Assembly (NCBI RefSeq): GCF_018129065.1
Contig: NZ_JAAEDM010000021.1
Span: forward strand, 1-62,593
Origin: Neoroseomonas soli
GTDB lineage: Bacteria; Pseudomonadota; Alphaproteobacteria; Acetobacterales; Acetobacteraceae
Length of the DNA: 62,593 nucleotides
Direction of reading: 5' to 3'
Below the pieces are notes generated by a model. It had not been told where the DNA came from, ran no database searches, and saw only the letters and a program-made list of their open reading frames with translations. The position numbers and the translations under genes were made by a program. This document shows, piece by piece, positions 1 through 10,031 of this stretch. How positions within the stretch are numbered: position 1 is the stretch's first letter; each line of letters begins with the position of its first letter.

Positions 1-9
1 AGGCGAGCC

Positions 10-1470
10 TTGCGTCTCGGTGAGCTCATGCGCCGCGCCGGCCTTCCGAGCCTGGCCGAGGATGGCGCGATCGCCGGGCTGACGGCCGACAGCCGGGCCG
101 TGGCGCCCGGCATGGTCTTCGCCGCCCTGCCCGGCCTGCGCGCCGACGGCCGCGCCTTCATCGCCGACGCGGTGGAACGCGGCGCGGCGGCCGTGATCGC
201 ACCCGAGGGCACGGAATGGCCCCCCGGCGTGCCGGTGCGGCCGATGATCACCTCGGCCGACCCGCGGCGGACGCTGGCGCTGATGGCGGCCGCCTTCCAC
301 GGCGCGCAGCCGCACACCGTCGTCGCGGTGACCGGCACCAACGGCAAGACCAGCACGGTCGATTTCCTGCGCCAGATCTGGACGGCGGGCGGCGAGCGCG
401 CGGCCTCGCTCGGCACGCTCGGGCTGGTGGCGCCCGGCTTCCCGCCTGGGCCATCCCTGACCACGCCGGATCCGGTGGCGCTGCATGCCACGCTCGCCAG
501 GCTGGAGCGCGCGGGCTTCGGCGCGGCGGCGATGGAGGCTTCCTCCCACGGGCTCGACCAGCGTCGCCTCGATGGCGTGGTGCTGGCGGCGGCGGGCTTC
601 ACCAACCTGACGCGCGACCACCTCGACTACCACGGGACCATGGAGGCCTATCGCGCAGCCAAGCTGCGGCTGTTCGACACGCTGCTGCCGGTCGGCGCGG
701 CCGCGGCCGCCTGCACCGAGATGGATGCGGCGACCCTCGATGCGCTGAAGGCCATCGCGCGGACGCGCCGCTTCCACCTGCTGACGGTGGGCGAGGCCGG
801 CGACGCCGTTCGCCTGCTCGCCGCGCGTCCCTTGCCTGACGGGCAGGCGATCGAGGCCGAGGCCTTCGGCGCGCGCCACGCATTCCACCTGCCCCTGCCC
901 GGCCGCTTCCAGGCCGAGAATGCGCTGCTCGCCGCCGCGCTGGCGGTCGGCGCCGGCATGGCCGCGGACCGGGTCTTCGCGGCGCTGCCGCGACTCACCG
1001 GCGTCCGGGGGCGCATGGAACGCGCGGCGGTGCTGCCCAACGGCGCGGCGGTCTATGTCGATTACGCGCATACGCCCGATGCGCTGACGCGCCTGCTCGC
1101 GGCGCTGCGCCCGCACACGACGGGTCGCCTGCACGCGCTGTTCGGTGCCGGAGGCGACCGCGATCCCGGCAAGCGCCCGCTGATGGGCCGCGCCGCGGCC
1201 GAGGCCGCCGACAAGGTCTGGGTGACCGACGACAACCCGCGCAGCGAGGACCCCGCCACGATCCGCGCCGCCGTGCTGGCCGGCGCGCCCGGCGCGGTCG
1301 ATGCCGGCGCGCGGGAAGCGGCGATCGCCGCCGCGCTGTCCGACCTTGGCCCCGGCGACGTGCTCGCCGTGGCCGGCAAGGGGCACGAGAGCGGGCAGGA
1401 GATTGCCGGCGTCGTGCATCCCTTCGACGACGTCGCCGTGGTGCGCCGCCTGGCCGGCGTGACGCCATGA
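10..1470 (+). CDS. murE: UDP-N-acetylmuramoyl-tripeptide synthetase (meso-DAP adding)
   Basis: Cytoplasmic Mur ligase that adds meso-diaminopimelate to UDP-MurNAc-L-Ala-D-Glu in peptidoglycan synthesis. The ATP loop GTNGKTS starts at residue 109, and DNPR at residues 408-411 is the signature that selects meso-DAP rather than lysine. At 486 aa it has the usual family length with all three Mur-ligase domains. I use the TTG at 10 because the MRLGEL start is family-like and AGGCGAG precedes it; ATG at 28 is the alternative, and the frame stays open to the window edge. It is the first visible gene of the dcw operon; ftsI and other upstream members would lie off the left edge. Its stop overlaps murF by four bases (ATGA). 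Confidence 0.96.
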   Translation: MRLGELMRRAGLPSLAEDGAIAGLTADSRAVAPGMVFAALPGLRADGRAFIADAVERGAAAVIAPEGTEWPPGVPVRPMITSADPRRTLALMAAAFHGAQPHTVVAVTGTNGKTSTVDFLRQIWTAGGERAASLGTLGLVAPGFPPGPSLTTPDPVALHATLARLERAGFGAAAMEASSHGLDQRRLDGVVLAAAGFTNLTRDHLDYHGTMEAYRAAKLRLFDTLLPVGAAAAACTEMDAATLDALKAIARTRRFHLLTVGEAGDAVRLLAARPLPDGQAIEAEAFGARHAFHLPLPGRFQAENALLAAALAVGAGMAADRVFAALPRLTGVRGRMERAAVLPNGAAVYVDYAHTPDALTRLLAALRPHTTGRLHALFGAGGDRDPGKRPLMGRAAAEAADKVWVTDDNPRSEDPATIRAAVLAGAPGAVDAGAREAAIAAALSDLGPGDVLAVAGKGHESGQEIAGVVHPFDDVAVVRRLAGVTP

Positions 1471-2846
1471 CCGCGCTCTGGACTTCCTCCGAACTGCGCG
1501 CCGCGACGGGCGGCGCGCTGGCCACGGAACTCGCGGTCGATGGCGTGTCGATCGATACGCGCAGCATCGCGGCGGGCGATCTCTTCGTCGCGCTGCGGGA
1601 CGTGCGCGACGGGCATGACTTCGTGGCCGATGCGCTCGCCAAGGGGGCCGCCGCCGCGCTGGTGGACCGCGACCCGCCGGGCGTCGTCGCGGATGCGCCG
1701 CTGCTGCGCGTGGGCGACACGCTGGCCGGGCTGACCGCGCTGGGTGCGGCCGGCCGCGCGCGCAGCGCGGCGCGCTTCGTCGGCGTGACGGGTTCCGTCG
1801 GCAAGACGACGACGAAGGAGATGCTGCGCGTCGCGCTCTCCGCCTTCGGGCGGACGCATGCATCTGCTGCCTCCTACAACAACCACTGGGGCGTGCCGCT
1901 GACGCTCGCCCGCCTGCCACGCGATGCCGAGCTCGCGGTCATCGAGATGGGCATGAACAACCGGGGCGAGATCGCGCCGCTGACGCGTCTCGCCCGGCCG
2001 CATGCCGCGGTGATCACGACCATCGCGCCGGTGCATGTCGGCCATCTCGGCAGCGAGGAGGCGATCGCGGAGGAGAAGGGCGACATCCTGCTCGGGGTCG
2101 AGCCGGGCGGCGTCGCGATCCTGCCCGCCGACAGCCGCTTCCTGCCGCGCCTGGTCGCGCGCGCCAAGGAGGCCGGGCTGCGCGTGCTGACCCATGGCGA
2201 GGCCCCCGGCGCCGATGCGCGGCTGCTCGCCTATGACGGCGCCGAGGATGGCGGCCGCGCCGAGATCCTGCTGCAGGGCGAGCGCCTCGGCGTGATCCTC
2301 GCCGCGCCGGGGAGGCATGTGGCGCTGAATGCCTGCGCGGTGCTCGCCACGGTCGCAGCGCTGGGTCTCCCGCCGCGCGTTGCCGCGGCTGCACTGCCCG
2401 CCTTCGGTGCGCCCGCCGGGCGTGGGCGGCGGGTGCGACTGGCGCTGCCGGGCGGCGAGGCGCTGCTGATCGACGATTCCTACAACGCCTCCCCGGCCTC
2501 GATCCGCGCGGGCCTCGCCGTGCTGGCGGCGCAGAAGGCAAGCCGCCGCATCGCCGCGCTCGGCGACATGCGCGAACTCGGCGACCACGGCCCGGCGCTG
2601 CATGCGGACCTCGCACCGGATGCGGCGGCGACGTGCGATCTGGTGTTCACCTGCGGGGAGCTGATGGGCCACCTGCATGCGGCCCTGCCCGAGGCGAAGC
2701 GTGGCGCGCACCTGGCGGATTCGACGGCGCTCGCGCCGGTTTTGAAGAAGGCGCTGCGTCCCGGCGACGCGGTGCTGGTGAAAGGCTCTCTCGGCTCGCG
2801 CATGGCGGTCGTGGTGGAGGCGCTGACCGAAGGACCGCGGCCGTGA
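1467..2846 (+). CDS. murF: UDP-MurNAc-tripeptide:D-Ala-D-Ala ligase
   Basis: Adds the D-Ala-D-Ala dipeptide to UDP-MurNAc-tripeptide, the last cytoplasmic nucleotide-precursor step. The ATP-binding loop GVTGSVGKT lies at residues 106-114, and [10 protein letters not shown] and [10 protein letters not shown] follow as expected for MurF. At 459 aa it is full length. The ATG overlaps the murE stop (ATGA), and its own stop overlaps the mraY GTG (GTGA), so translation is probably coupled along the operon. The substrate dipeptide is made by ddl further down the same cluster. Confidence 0.96.
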   Translation: MTALWTSSELRAATGGALATELAVDGVSIDTRSIAAGDLFVALRDVRDGHDFVADALAKGAAAALVDRDPPGVVADAPLLRVGDTLAGLTALGAAGRARSAARFVGVTGSVGKTTTKEMLRVALSAFGRTHASAASYNNHWGVPLTLARLPRDAELAVIEMGMNNRGEIAPLTRLARPHAAVITTIAPVHVGHLGSEEAIAEEKGDILLGVEPGGVAILPADSRFLPRLVARAKEAGLRVLTHGEAPGADARLLAYDGAEDGGRAEILLQGERLGVILAAPGRHVALNACAVLATVAALGLPPRVAAAALPAFGAPAGRGRRVRLALPGGEALLIDDSYNASPASIRAGLAVLAAQKASRRIAALGDMRELGDHGPALHADLAPDAAATCDLVFTCGELMGHLHAALPEAKRGAHLADSTALAPVLKKALRPGDAVLVKGSLGSRMAVVVEALTEGPRP

Positions 2847-3931
2847 TCTACAATTTCCTCACCCCCTTCGCGGAAGACTTCGCGCTGTTCAACCTGGCGC
2901 GCTACCACACCTTCCGCGCCGGCGCGGCCTGCATGACGGCGCTGCTCATCTGCCTCGTCTTCGGTGCGCCGATCATCCGCTGGCTGCGGTCCTTCCAACG
3001 CGGCGGGCAGCCGATCCGCGACGACGGGCCGGAGCGCCACCTGATCGAGAAGAAGGGCACGCCGACGATGGGCGGCGTGATGATCCTCCTCGCGCTGGTG
3101 GTCTCGACGCTGCTCTGGGCCGACCTGCGCTCGGGCATGGTCTGGGCGGTGCTGCTCGTGACCGTCGGCTACGGCGCGCTCGGCTTCGCCGATGACTGGC
3201 TGAAGGTGACCAAGCGCAACACCAAGGGCGTTTCGGGCCGGTCGAAACTGGTGGTGCAGGCGGGGCTCGGGCTCGTCGCCGCGCTGTGGATCACGGCGCT
3301 GATGCCGGGGCCGCTCGCGGACAAGCTCGCCGTGCCGGTCTTCAAGGAGGTGCTGATCCCCTTCGGCCTGCTGTTCCCGCTGGTGGGGATGCTGGTGATG
3401 ATGGGCTCCTCCAACGCGGTGAACCTGACGGACGGGCTGGACGGGCTCGCCATCGTGCCGGTGATGATCGCGGCCGCCGTCTTCGCGCTGATCGCCTATC
3501 TCGTCGGCAACCGCGTCTTCGCGGACTACCTGCAGTTGCACTATGTGCCGGGCACGGGCGAGCTCGCGGTCTTCGCCTCGGCGCTGATCGGCGCGGCGCT
3601 CGGCTTCCTGTGGTTCAACGCGCCGCCGGCCGCGGTGTTCATGGGGGACACGGGCTCGCTTGCGCTCGGCGGCGCGCTCGGCGCGCTGGCGGTGGCGACG
3701 AAGCACGAGATCGTGCTCGCGATCGTCGGCGGCCTCTTCGTCGTCGAGACCGTCTCCGTGATGATCCAGGTCTTCTGGTACAAGCGGACCGGCAAGCGCG
3801 TCTTCCTCATGGCGCCGCTGCACCACCACTTCGAGAAGAAGGGCTGGGCAGAGCCCACCATCGTCATCCGCTTCTGGATCATCGCCATGATCCTGGCGCT
3901 CATCGGCCTCAGCACGCTGAAGCTCCGATGA
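2843..3931 (+). CDS. mraY: Phospho-N-acetylmuramoyl-pentapeptide transferase (lipid I synthase)
   Basis: Polytopic inner-membrane enzyme that moves phospho-MurNAc-pentapeptide onto undecaprenyl phosphate, making lipid I. Visible family motifs are [35 protein letters not shown] and APLHHHFE, the last being the histidine-rich signature near the C-terminus. Length from this GTG is 362 aa, matching the usual 360. The frame is open further upstream inside murF, but that extension is not MraY-like. The GTG overlaps the murF stop as GTGA, in keeping with the other junctions in the cluster. Confidence 0.95.
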   Translation: MIYNFLTPFAEDFALFNLARYHTFRAGAACMTALLICLVFGAPIIRWLRSFQRGGQPIRDDGPERHLIEKKGTPTMGGVMILLALVVSTLLWADLRSGMVWAVLLVTVGYGALGFADDWLKVTKRNTKGVSGRSKLVVQAGLGLVAALWITALMPGPLADKLAVPVFKEVLIPFGLLFPLVGMLVMMGSSNAVNLTDGLDGLAIVPVMIAAAVFALIAYLVGNRVFADYLQLHYVPGTGELAVFASALIGAALGFLWFNAPPAAVFMGDTGSLALGGALGALAVATKHEIVLAIVGGLFVVETVSVMIQVFWYKRTGKRVFLMAPLHHHFEKKGWAEPTIVIRFWIIAMILALIGLSTLKLR

Positions 3932-5319
3932 CGACGCCTCCGGCCCCCTTCACCCCCTTCCTCGGCGCGCGCATCGCTGTCGTCGGGCTCGGCCGCGCCG
4001 GGCTGCCGGCGGCGCTGCGCCTGGCGGAATGGGGCGCGGAGGTGGAAGCCTGGGACGACGGCGAGGACAGCCGCCGCGCCGCCGCCGAGGCCGGGCTGAC
4101 CCTCCACGACCCGGCGCAGGGCCGCTTCCGCGCCGATGCGCTGCTGCTCTCGCCCGGCATCCCGCACCGCCTGCCGCGCGCGCATCCGGCCGCGCTCGCG
4201 GCGCAGGCCGCCGGCGCGCCGGTGCTGTGCGACGTCGAGTTCCTCTATCGCGCCGTGCTGGCGGCCCATTCCTCGGCACGTTTCGTCGGCATCACCGGCA
4301 CCAACGGGAAGTCCACCACGACCGCGCTGGTGCACCACATGCTGACCGCGGCGGGGCGCGAGGCGGCGGTGGGGGGGAATCTCGGCCCCGCCGCCCTCTC
4401 ACTCAACATCTTGGGGTCGGAGGGGGTCTATACCCTCGAGATGTCGAGCTACATGTTGGAGCGAATCGCAACGCTGCGCTTCAACGTTGCTGTCATGCTG
4501 AACCTCAGCCCGGACCACCTCGACCGCCATGGCGACATGGCCGGCTACGCCGCTGCAAAGGCGAGGATCTTCGCGCGGCAGGCACGGGAGGACATCGCCG
4601 TGCTGGGCCAGGATGACGCGATGACCGCCGCGATGGCGCGCGGTCTTGCGGCGCGGATGGTGCCGATTTCCGGCTTGTCCCCGCAGCGCGGCGGCATCTG
4701 GGCCGAGGGGCCGATGCTGCGCGACGATGCAGGCGTCATCATGGATCTTGCAGGGGCTCCGGCCCTCCCGGGCAGCCACAACGCGCAGAACGCGGCGGCC
4801 GCGGCCGCGACGGGCTTCGCCCTCGGGCTGACGCGGGCGGAGGTCGCGGATGGCCTCGCCACCTATCCCGGCCTGCCCCATCGGCAGGAGCGCGTCGCCG
4901 AAGCGCGCGGCGTCGTCTTCATCAACGACAGCAAGGCGACCAACGCCGACAGCGCGGCCCGCGCGCTCGCATCCTACGACCGCGTCGTCTGGATCGCGGG
5001 CGGCGAGGCGAAGGAAGGCGGTATCGAGAGCCTCGTTCCCTTCTTCCCGCGCATCGCGAAGGCCTTCCTGATCGGGCGCGATGCGACGGTCCTGGCGAGG
5101 ACCCTTGCCGCGCACGGCGTGGCGCACGAGATCGCCGGCACGCTCGAGGCCGCGGTGCCGGCCGCCGCCGCCGCTGCCTTCGGCGGCGCCGCCCCGGTGG
5201 TGCTGCTCTCGCCCGCCTGCGCCTCCTGGGACCAGTTCACCGGCTTCGACGCGCGCGGGGACCGCTTCCGCGACCTCTCGCGCCTCATCGCGGCGGCCGG
5301 CGACGGGAGGGCCGCCTGA
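3928..5319 (+). CDS. murD: UDP-N-acetylmuramoylalanine-D-glutamate ligase
   Basis: Mur ligase adding D-glutamate to UDP-MurNAc-L-Ala. The N-terminal Rossmann domain begins with [12 protein letters not shown], the ATP loop GITGTNGKS starts at residue 121, and [11 protein letters not shown] and NDSKATN are typical of MurD. Length is 463 aa. The start ATG overlaps the mraY stop (ATGA); the same frame runs upstream antisense-like through mraY without family similarity, so the internal ATG is chosen. The stop shares one base with the ftsW start (TGATG). Confidence 0.95.
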   Translation: MTTPPAPFTPFLGARIAVVGLGRAGLPAALRLAEWGAEVEAWDDGEDSRRAAAEAGLTLHDPAQGRFRADALLLSPGIPHRLPRAHPAALAAQAAGAPVLCDVEFLYRAVLAAHSSARFVGITGTNGKSTTTALVHHMLTAAGREAAVGGNLGPAALSLNILGSEGVYTLEMSSYMLERIATLRFNVAVMLNLSPDHLDRHGDMAGYAAAKARIFARQAREDIAVLGQDDAMTAAMARGLAARMVPISGLSPQRGGIWAEGPMLRDDAGVIMDLAGAPALPGSHNAQNAAAAAATGFALGLTRAEVADGLATYPGLPHRQERVAEARGVVFINDSKATNADSAARALASYDRVVWIAGGEAKEGGIESLVPFFPRIAKAFLIGRDATVLARTLAAHGVAHEIAGTLEAAVPAAAAAAFGGAAPVVLLSPACASWDQFTGFDARGDRFRDLSRLIAAAGDGRAA

Positions 5320-6497
5320 TGTCCTTCTCCCGCGCCGACACCTCCGTCCTCGGCCGCTGGTGGTGGACCGTCGACCGCTGGACGCTCACCGCACTGCTGG
5401 CGCTGATCGCGTTCGGCTACGTGATGATGCTGGCAGCATCGCCGGCGGTCGCGGAGCGCATCGGCGCCTCCTCCCGCCACATGTTCTTCATCAAGCAAGT
5501 CGCCTACCTGGCGATGGCGGCGGGGCTGATGGTCGCGACCTCGCTTCTCTCGGTGAAGGGCGTTCGGCGCTTGGCGCTGCTCGGCTTCACCATCGCCCTG
5601 CTGCTGACCGCGGCGACGCTGGTCGTCGGCGTCGAGATCAAGGGCGCGCGGCGCTGGCTGCCCATTCCCGGGCTGTCGCTGCAGCCCTCGGAATTCCTCA
5701 AGCCCTTCTTCGCCGTGGTGGCCGCCTGGCTGATCGCGGAAGGCAAGGCGCCGGGCTCGAAGGTGTGGGGGGCGACCATCGCGCTCGGCCTCTACCTGAT
5801 GGTCGCGGCCATCCTGAAGGGCCAGCCCGACATCGGCATGCTGCTGGTGGTATCGGCGGTGTTCTTCGCACAGTTCTTCGTCGCCGGGATGAACCTGTTC
5901 CTGGTCGGCGCGGTGGGCGGCATCGGCGTCGCGGCGGCGGTCGGCGCGTATTTCATCTTCCCGCACGTGCAGTCGCGCGTGCAGCGCTTCCTCGACCCGA
6001 CCTCCGGCGATTCCTACCAGGTCAGCGTGGCCATGGAGGCCTTCGCCAATGGCGGGCTGCTCGGCCGCGGCCCGGGCGAGGGGCGGGTGAAGAACGTACT
6101 CCCCGATGCCCATGCCGACTTCGTCTTCGCCGTGGCCGGCGAGGAATTCGGCATGGTGGTCTGCCTGCTGATCCTCGCGCTCTTCACCTTCATCGTCGTG
6201 CGCGGGCTGATGCGGCTGCTGGGGGAGACGGACCTTTTCGTCATGCTCGCCGGCACCGGGCTGCTGACGCAGTTCGGCCTGCAGGCTTTCGTCAACATGG
6301 CCTCCACCCTGCACCTGATCCCGACCAAGGGGATGACGCTGCCCTTCGTCTCCTATGGCGGGTCCTCGGTGCTGGCGATCGCCGTCGGCATGGGGATGCT
6401 GCTCGCGCTGACGCGGCGGCGTGTCGGCGCGCGCGCGGGCGACGCGGCCGAAGATCCCGGCATGTCCCCCGCCCTGGCGGCGGGAGGGGCGCGGTGA
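5319..6497 (+). CDS. ftsW: SEDS peptidoglycan polymerase FtsW
   Basis: Multi-spanning SEDS glycosyltransferase that polymerises septal peptidoglycan from lipid II together with FtsI. Family motifs are LQPSEFLKPFF, the loop GGLLGRGPGEG followed by LPDAHADFVFAVAGEE, and PTKGMTLPFVSYGGSS near the C-terminus. Length is 392 aa with a hydrophobic pattern of about ten helices. The cytoplasmic C-terminal tail is short, arginine-rich and then alanine-rich. Sits between murD and murG, the usual alphaproteobacterial order. Confidence 0.95.
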   Translation: MSFSRADTSVLGRWWWTVDRWTLTALLALIAFGYVMMLAASPAVAERIGASSRHMFFIKQVAYLAMAAGLMVATSLLSVKGVRRLALLGFTIALLLTAATLVVGVEIKGARRWLPIPGLSLQPSEFLKPFFAVVAAWLIAEGKAPGSKVWGATIALGLYLMVAAILKGQPDIGMLLVVSAVFFAQFFVAGMNLFLVGAVGGIGVAAAVGAYFIFPHVQSRVQRFLDPTSGDSYQVSVAMEAFANGGLLGRGPGEGRVKNVLPDAHADFVFAVAGEEFGMVVCLLILALFTFIVVRGLMRLLGETDLFVMLAGTGLLTQFGLQAFVNMASTLHLIPTKGMTLPFVSYGGSSVLAIAVGMGMLLALTRRRVGARAGDAAEDPGMSPALAAGGAR

Positions 6498-6505
6498 GGG
6501 GCCCC

Positions 6506-7627
6506 ATGGTGCAACCCATCGTCATCGCGGCCGGCGGCACCGGCGGCCACCTGTTCCCGGCCGAGGCGCTGGCAGCGGAACTGCTCCGGCGTGGCGAGCG
6601 CATCGTGCTGATGACCGATGCGCGCTCCGCCGCCTATGACAGCGCCGCCTTCGCCAATGCGGAACGCTTCGTGCTGCGCGGCGCCGGCCTGTCCGGCCGG
6701 GGCATCCGTGGCGCGCTGACCGGGGCGATGAAGCTGGTCGCCGGCACGGTGCAGGCGCGCAGGCACCTGGCGATGCTGCGGCCCTCCGCGGTGGTCGGCT
6801 TCGGCGGCTATGCCTCCTTCCCGCCGCTCGCCGCGGCGCGGCTGACGGCGCGGCGCGAGCGCCCGGCGATCATCCTGCACGAGCAGAACGCCGTGCTCGG
6901 CCGCGCCAACCGGCTGATGGCGCGCGTCGCCGACCTGCTGGCGCTTTCCTTCGAGGGCACGACGCAGGTGCCTGTGGGCGCGCGCGCCGAGGTGCTCGGC
7001 AACCCGGTACGGCCGGCGCTCGCCGCGCTCGCCGGCCAGCCCTACCCGCTGCCGCCGGAAGGTGGTGCGCTGCGCCTGCTCGTCACCGGCGGAAGCCAGG
7101 GCGCGCGCGTCTTCGCCGATGTGGTGCCCCCCGCCATTGCCCTGCTGCCGGAATCGATCCGCGTCCGCCTGCTGGTGACACAGCAGTGCCGCGCGGAGGA
7201 CCTGGCACGGACCGAGAGCGCCTACCGCGCCGCCGGCGTCGTCGCCGACCTCGCGCCGTTCTTCCCCGACATCGCGGGGCGCCTGGCCACCGCGCACCTC
7301 GTCATCGCGCGCGCCGGCGCCTCGACCGTGACGGAACTCGCCTGCGCCGGGCGGCCGGCGGTGCTGGTGCCGCTGCCCTCGGCCATCGACGACCACCAGA
7401 ACGCGAACGCCCGCGCGCTGGCCGAGGCCGACGCCGCCTGGGTCTATCCGCAGCCGGCCTTCACGCCGGCGGCGCTGGCCGAAAGGCTGACATCGCTTTT
7501 CTCCGTGCCGCTGCGGCTCGTCAGCGCCGCCGCCGCCGCTTCCGCCCTCGCCCGCCCGCATGCGGCGCGGGACCTCGCCGACCGCGTGCTCGATCTCGCA
7601 CGCCAACACGCCATGGGGGCCGCCTGA
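6506..7627 (+). CDS. murG: UDP-GlcNAc:lipid I N-acetylglucosaminyltransferase
   Basis: Peripheral inner-membrane GT28 enzyme that converts lipid I to lipid II. The N-terminal glycine-rich loop [12 protein letters not shown], the central GGSQGARVF and the UDP-GlcNAc-binding [18 protein letters not shown] segment are all present. From the ATG at 6506 the protein is 373 aa. A GTG at 6494 overlaps the ftsW stop as GTGA and would add four residues; this fits the overlap style of the operon and cannot be excluded. The stop shares a base with the murC start. Confidence 0.93.
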   Translation: MVQPIVIAAGGTGGHLFPAEALAAELLRRGERIVLMTDARSAAYDSAAFANAERFVLRGAGLSGRGIRGALTGAMKLVAGTVQARRHLAMLRPSAVVGFGGYASFPPLAAARLTARRERPAIILHEQNAVLGRANRLMARVADLLALSFEGTTQVPVGARAEVLGNPVRPALAALAGQPYPLPPEGGALRLLVTGGSQGARVFADVVPPAIALLPESIRVRLLVTQQCRAEDLARTESAYRAAGVVADLAPFFPDIAGRLATAHLVIARAGASTVTELACAGRPAVLVPLPSAIDDHQNANARALAEADAAWVYPQPAFTPAALAERLTSLFSVPLRLVSAAAAASALARPHAARDLADRVLDLARQHAMGAA

Positions 7628-9069
7628 TGCGCGCGCTGCCGCTCAACATCGGTCCCATCCACTTCGTCGGCATCGGCGGCATCGGCATGTCCGGCATCGC
7701 CGAGGTGCTGCACACGCTCGGCTACCAGGTGCAGGGCAGCGACCTCTCCGACAGCGCCAACGTGCAGCGCCTGCGCGGCGTCGGCATCCCGGTCGCGATC
7801 GGGCACGATGCCGCGAACCTGGGTGACGCGCAGGTCGTCGTCGCCTCCACCGCCGTGAAGCGCGACAATCCGGAGGTGATCGCCGCCCGCCAGCGCTTCA
7901 TCCCGGTGGTGCGGCGCGCCGAGATGCTGGCCGAGCTGATGCGCCTGAAATGGTCCATCGCCATCGGCGGCACGCACGGCAAGACCACCACGACCTCGCT
8001 GGTCGCCGCCGTGCTCGAAGCCGCGAAGCTCGACCCCACCGTGATCAACGGCGGCATCATCAACGCCTATGGCACCAACACCCGCATGGGCTCCGGCGAC
8101 TGGATGGTGGTCGAGGCCGACGAGTCCGACGGGTCCTTCCTGAAGCTGCCCGCCGTCGTCGCCGTGGTGACGAACATGGACCCGGAGCACCTCGACCACT
8201 GGGGCACCGGGGACGCGATGAAGGAAGGCTACGCCCAGTTCGTCGGCAACATTCCCTTCTACGGCTTCGCGGTGCTCTGCATGGACCACCACGAGGTGCA
8301 GGCGATGATCCCGCGCCTGTCGGACCGCCGCATCATCACCTACGGCTTCTCCCCCCAGGCCGATGTCCGCGCGGAGCGCGTCATCACCGACCGCATGGGC
8401 GCGACCTTTGAGGTGACGGTGACCGACCGCGCCACCGGCCGCGCCCGCACCATGAAGCCGTTCCGGCTGCCGATGCTCGGCCAGCACAACGTGCAGAACG
8501 CGCTCGCCGCCATCGCCATCGGCGTCGAGATGGACGTGGACGAGGCGACCATCCGCTCCGCGCTGGCCGGCTTCAAGGGCGTGAAGCGCCGCTTCACCCG
8601 CACGGGCGAGGCCGGCGGCATCACGGTCATCGACGACTACGGCCACCATCCGGTCGAGATCGCCGCGGTGCTGAAGGCCGCCCGCCAGGCCGGCGCGCGG
8701 GACGTGATCGCGGTGGTGCAGCCGCACCGCTATTCCCGCCTGCACACATTGTTCGAGGATTTCTGCACCTGCATGAACGACGCCGGCACGGTGATCGTGG
8801 CGGATGTCTATGCGGCGGGCGAACAGCCGATCGAAGGCGTGGACAAGGACGCGCTGGTCGAGGGGCTGCGCGCGCGCGGGCACCGTTCGGTCGTGCCGCT
8901 GCCGGGGCCGGACTCGTTGCCGGAGATGATCCACGCCATCGCGAAATCGGGTGACTACGTGGTGTGCCTCGGCGCGGGGAACATCACGCAATGGGCGCAC
9001 GCGCTGCCGGGGCAACTCACGGAACTGCAGTCGCGTGCGCGCGGTCGGCTCGCCGGGGCGATGAAGTGA
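7627..9069 (+). CDS. murC: UDP-N-acetylmuramate-L-alanine ligase
   Basis: First Mur ligase, adding L-alanine to UDP-MurNAc. [16 protein letters not shown] forms the N-terminal nucleotide-binding fold; [12 protein letters not shown] is the ATP loop; [11 protein letters not shown] and [10 protein letters not shown] are MurC signatures. Length is 480 aa. The start overlaps the murG stop by one base (TGATG). The next gene, murB, starts on the last base of the murC stop, but the murC-murB junction is followed by an unusual palindromic insert (see 9090-9144). Confidence 0.96.
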   Translation: MRALPLNIGPIHFVGIGGIGMSGIAEVLHTLGYQVQGSDLSDSANVQRLRGVGIPVAIGHDAANLGDAQVVVASTAVKRDNPEVIAARQRFIPVVRRAEMLAELMRLKWSIAIGGTHGKTTTTSLVAAVLEAAKLDPTVINGGIINAYGTNTRMGSGDWMVVEADESDGSFLKLPAVVAVVTNMDPEHLDHWGTGDAMKEGYAQFVGNIPFYGFAVLCMDHHEVQAMIPRLSDRRIITYGFSPQADVRAERVITDRMGATFEVTVTDRATGRARTMKPFRLPMLGQHNVQNALAAIAIGVEMDVDEATIRSALAGFKGVKRRFTRTGEAGGITVIDDYGHHPVEIAAVLKAARQAGARDVIAVVQPHRYSRLHTLFEDFCTCMNDAGTVIVADVYAAGEQPIEGVDKDALVEGLRARGHRSVVPLPGPDSLPEMIHAIAKSGDYVVCLGAGNITQWAHALPGQLTELQSRARGRLAGAMK

Positions 9070-10031
9070 TGATGGCGGCCGCAGCCATCGGGAGGGGCGC
9101 CGCCCCTCCCGGACCCACCCCGCCAAAGGCCGAAAGGCCTTTGGAAACCGGGATTTCGGGGGTGCGCGGGCGCGTCATGCACGATGCACCGTTGGGGGCG
9201 CAGACCTGGTTCCGCGTGGGCGGGAATGCCGAAATCCTCGTGCGGCCGGGCGATGCGGATGACCTCGTCACGCTGCTGAAGGACCTGCCGAAGGCGACCC
9301 CGCTGACGATCATCGGCGCGGCATCCAACATGATCCTGCGCGACGGCGGCATCGAAGGCGTCACCATCCGCCTCGCGCGCGGCTTCGGCGGGATCACCGT
9401 GGAAGCGGACGGCATCGTCGCCGGTGCGGCGGCGCTCGACGTGACGGTGGCGGAGACCGCGGCGGCACACGCGCTGGGCGGGCTCGAATTCCTCGTCGGC
9501 ATCCCGGGCACCATCGGCGGCGCGGTGGCGATGAATGCCGGCGCCTATGGGGCCGAGATCAAGGACGTGCTGGACTGGGCCGAGATCGCCACGCCCGCCG
9601 GCCTGATCCGCATGGCGGCGCAGGACCTGCGCTTCGCCTACCGCCGTGCCGAACTGCCCGCGCGCTCCGTCGTCACCCGCGCCCGCCTGCGCGCCACGCC
9701 CGGCGACGCCGCCGCCATCACCGCGCGCCTGAACGAAATCCGCGCCGCCCGCGAAACCACACAGCCCGTCCGCGCCCGCACCGGCGGCTCCACCTTCAAG
9801 AACCCGCCGGGGGCGAAGAAGGCCTGGGAACTGATCGACGAGGCCGGTTGCCGCGGCCTGACGCGCGGCGCCGCGCAGGTCAGCGAGAAGCACTGCAACT
9901 TCCTGCTCAACCTCGGCGGCGCCACCGCCGCGGACATCGAGGCCCTCGGCGAGGAGGTGCGCGCCCGCGTCCGCGCCGCCTCCGGCATCGAGCTCGAATG
10001 GGAAATCAAGCGCATCGGGAGGCCGGCATGA
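9069..10031 (+). CDS. murB: UDP-N-acetylenolpyruvoylglucosamine reductase with repeat-derived N-terminus
   Basis: FAD- and NADPH-dependent reductase giving UDP-MurNAc. The FAD domain is seen in LGAQTWFRVGG and GAASNMILRDGG; the catalytic serine is in GGSTFKNPPG and the final glutamate in ELEWEIKRIG, typical of type II MurB. From ATG 9069 the protein is 320 aa. Bases 9090-9144, which encode the proline- and glycine-rich residues of roughly positions 8-25, match the family A palindromic repeat also found near 41.3-41.95 kb. A GTG at 9162 or ATG at 9178 would give a MurB without this peptide; conserved sequence seems to begin at VRGR near 9162. The start is therefore uncertain, while gene identity is firm. 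Confidence 0.9.
   Translation: MMAAAAIGRGAAPPGPTPPKAERPLETGISGVRGRVMHDAPLGAQTWFRVGGNAEILVRPGDADDLVTLLKDLPKATPLTIIGAASNMILRDGGIEGVTIRLARGFGGITVEADGIVAGAAALDVTVAETAAAHALGGLEFLVGIPGTIGGAVAMNAGAYGAEIKDVLDWAEIATPAGLIRMAAQDLRFAYRRAELPARSVVTRARLRATPGDAAAITARLNEIRAARETTQPVRARTGGSTFKNPPGAKKAWELIDEAGCRGLTRGAAQVSEKHCNFLLNLGGATAADIEALGEEVRARVRAASGIELEWEIKRIGRPA
9090..9144 (+). repeat. Family A palindromic repeat inside the murB 5' end
   Basis: Two palindromes in a row. The first is GGGAGGGGC / GCCCCTCCC (9090-9110, 3-base centre). The second has arms CCAAAGGCC (9123-9131) and GGCCTTTGG (9136-9144) around GAAA. The same pair, with the same spacing and similar flanks, occurs inverted at 41898-41949 and in the tandem array at 41351-41539. 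In this copy the element lies within an open frame and would be translated. Confidence 0.85.
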
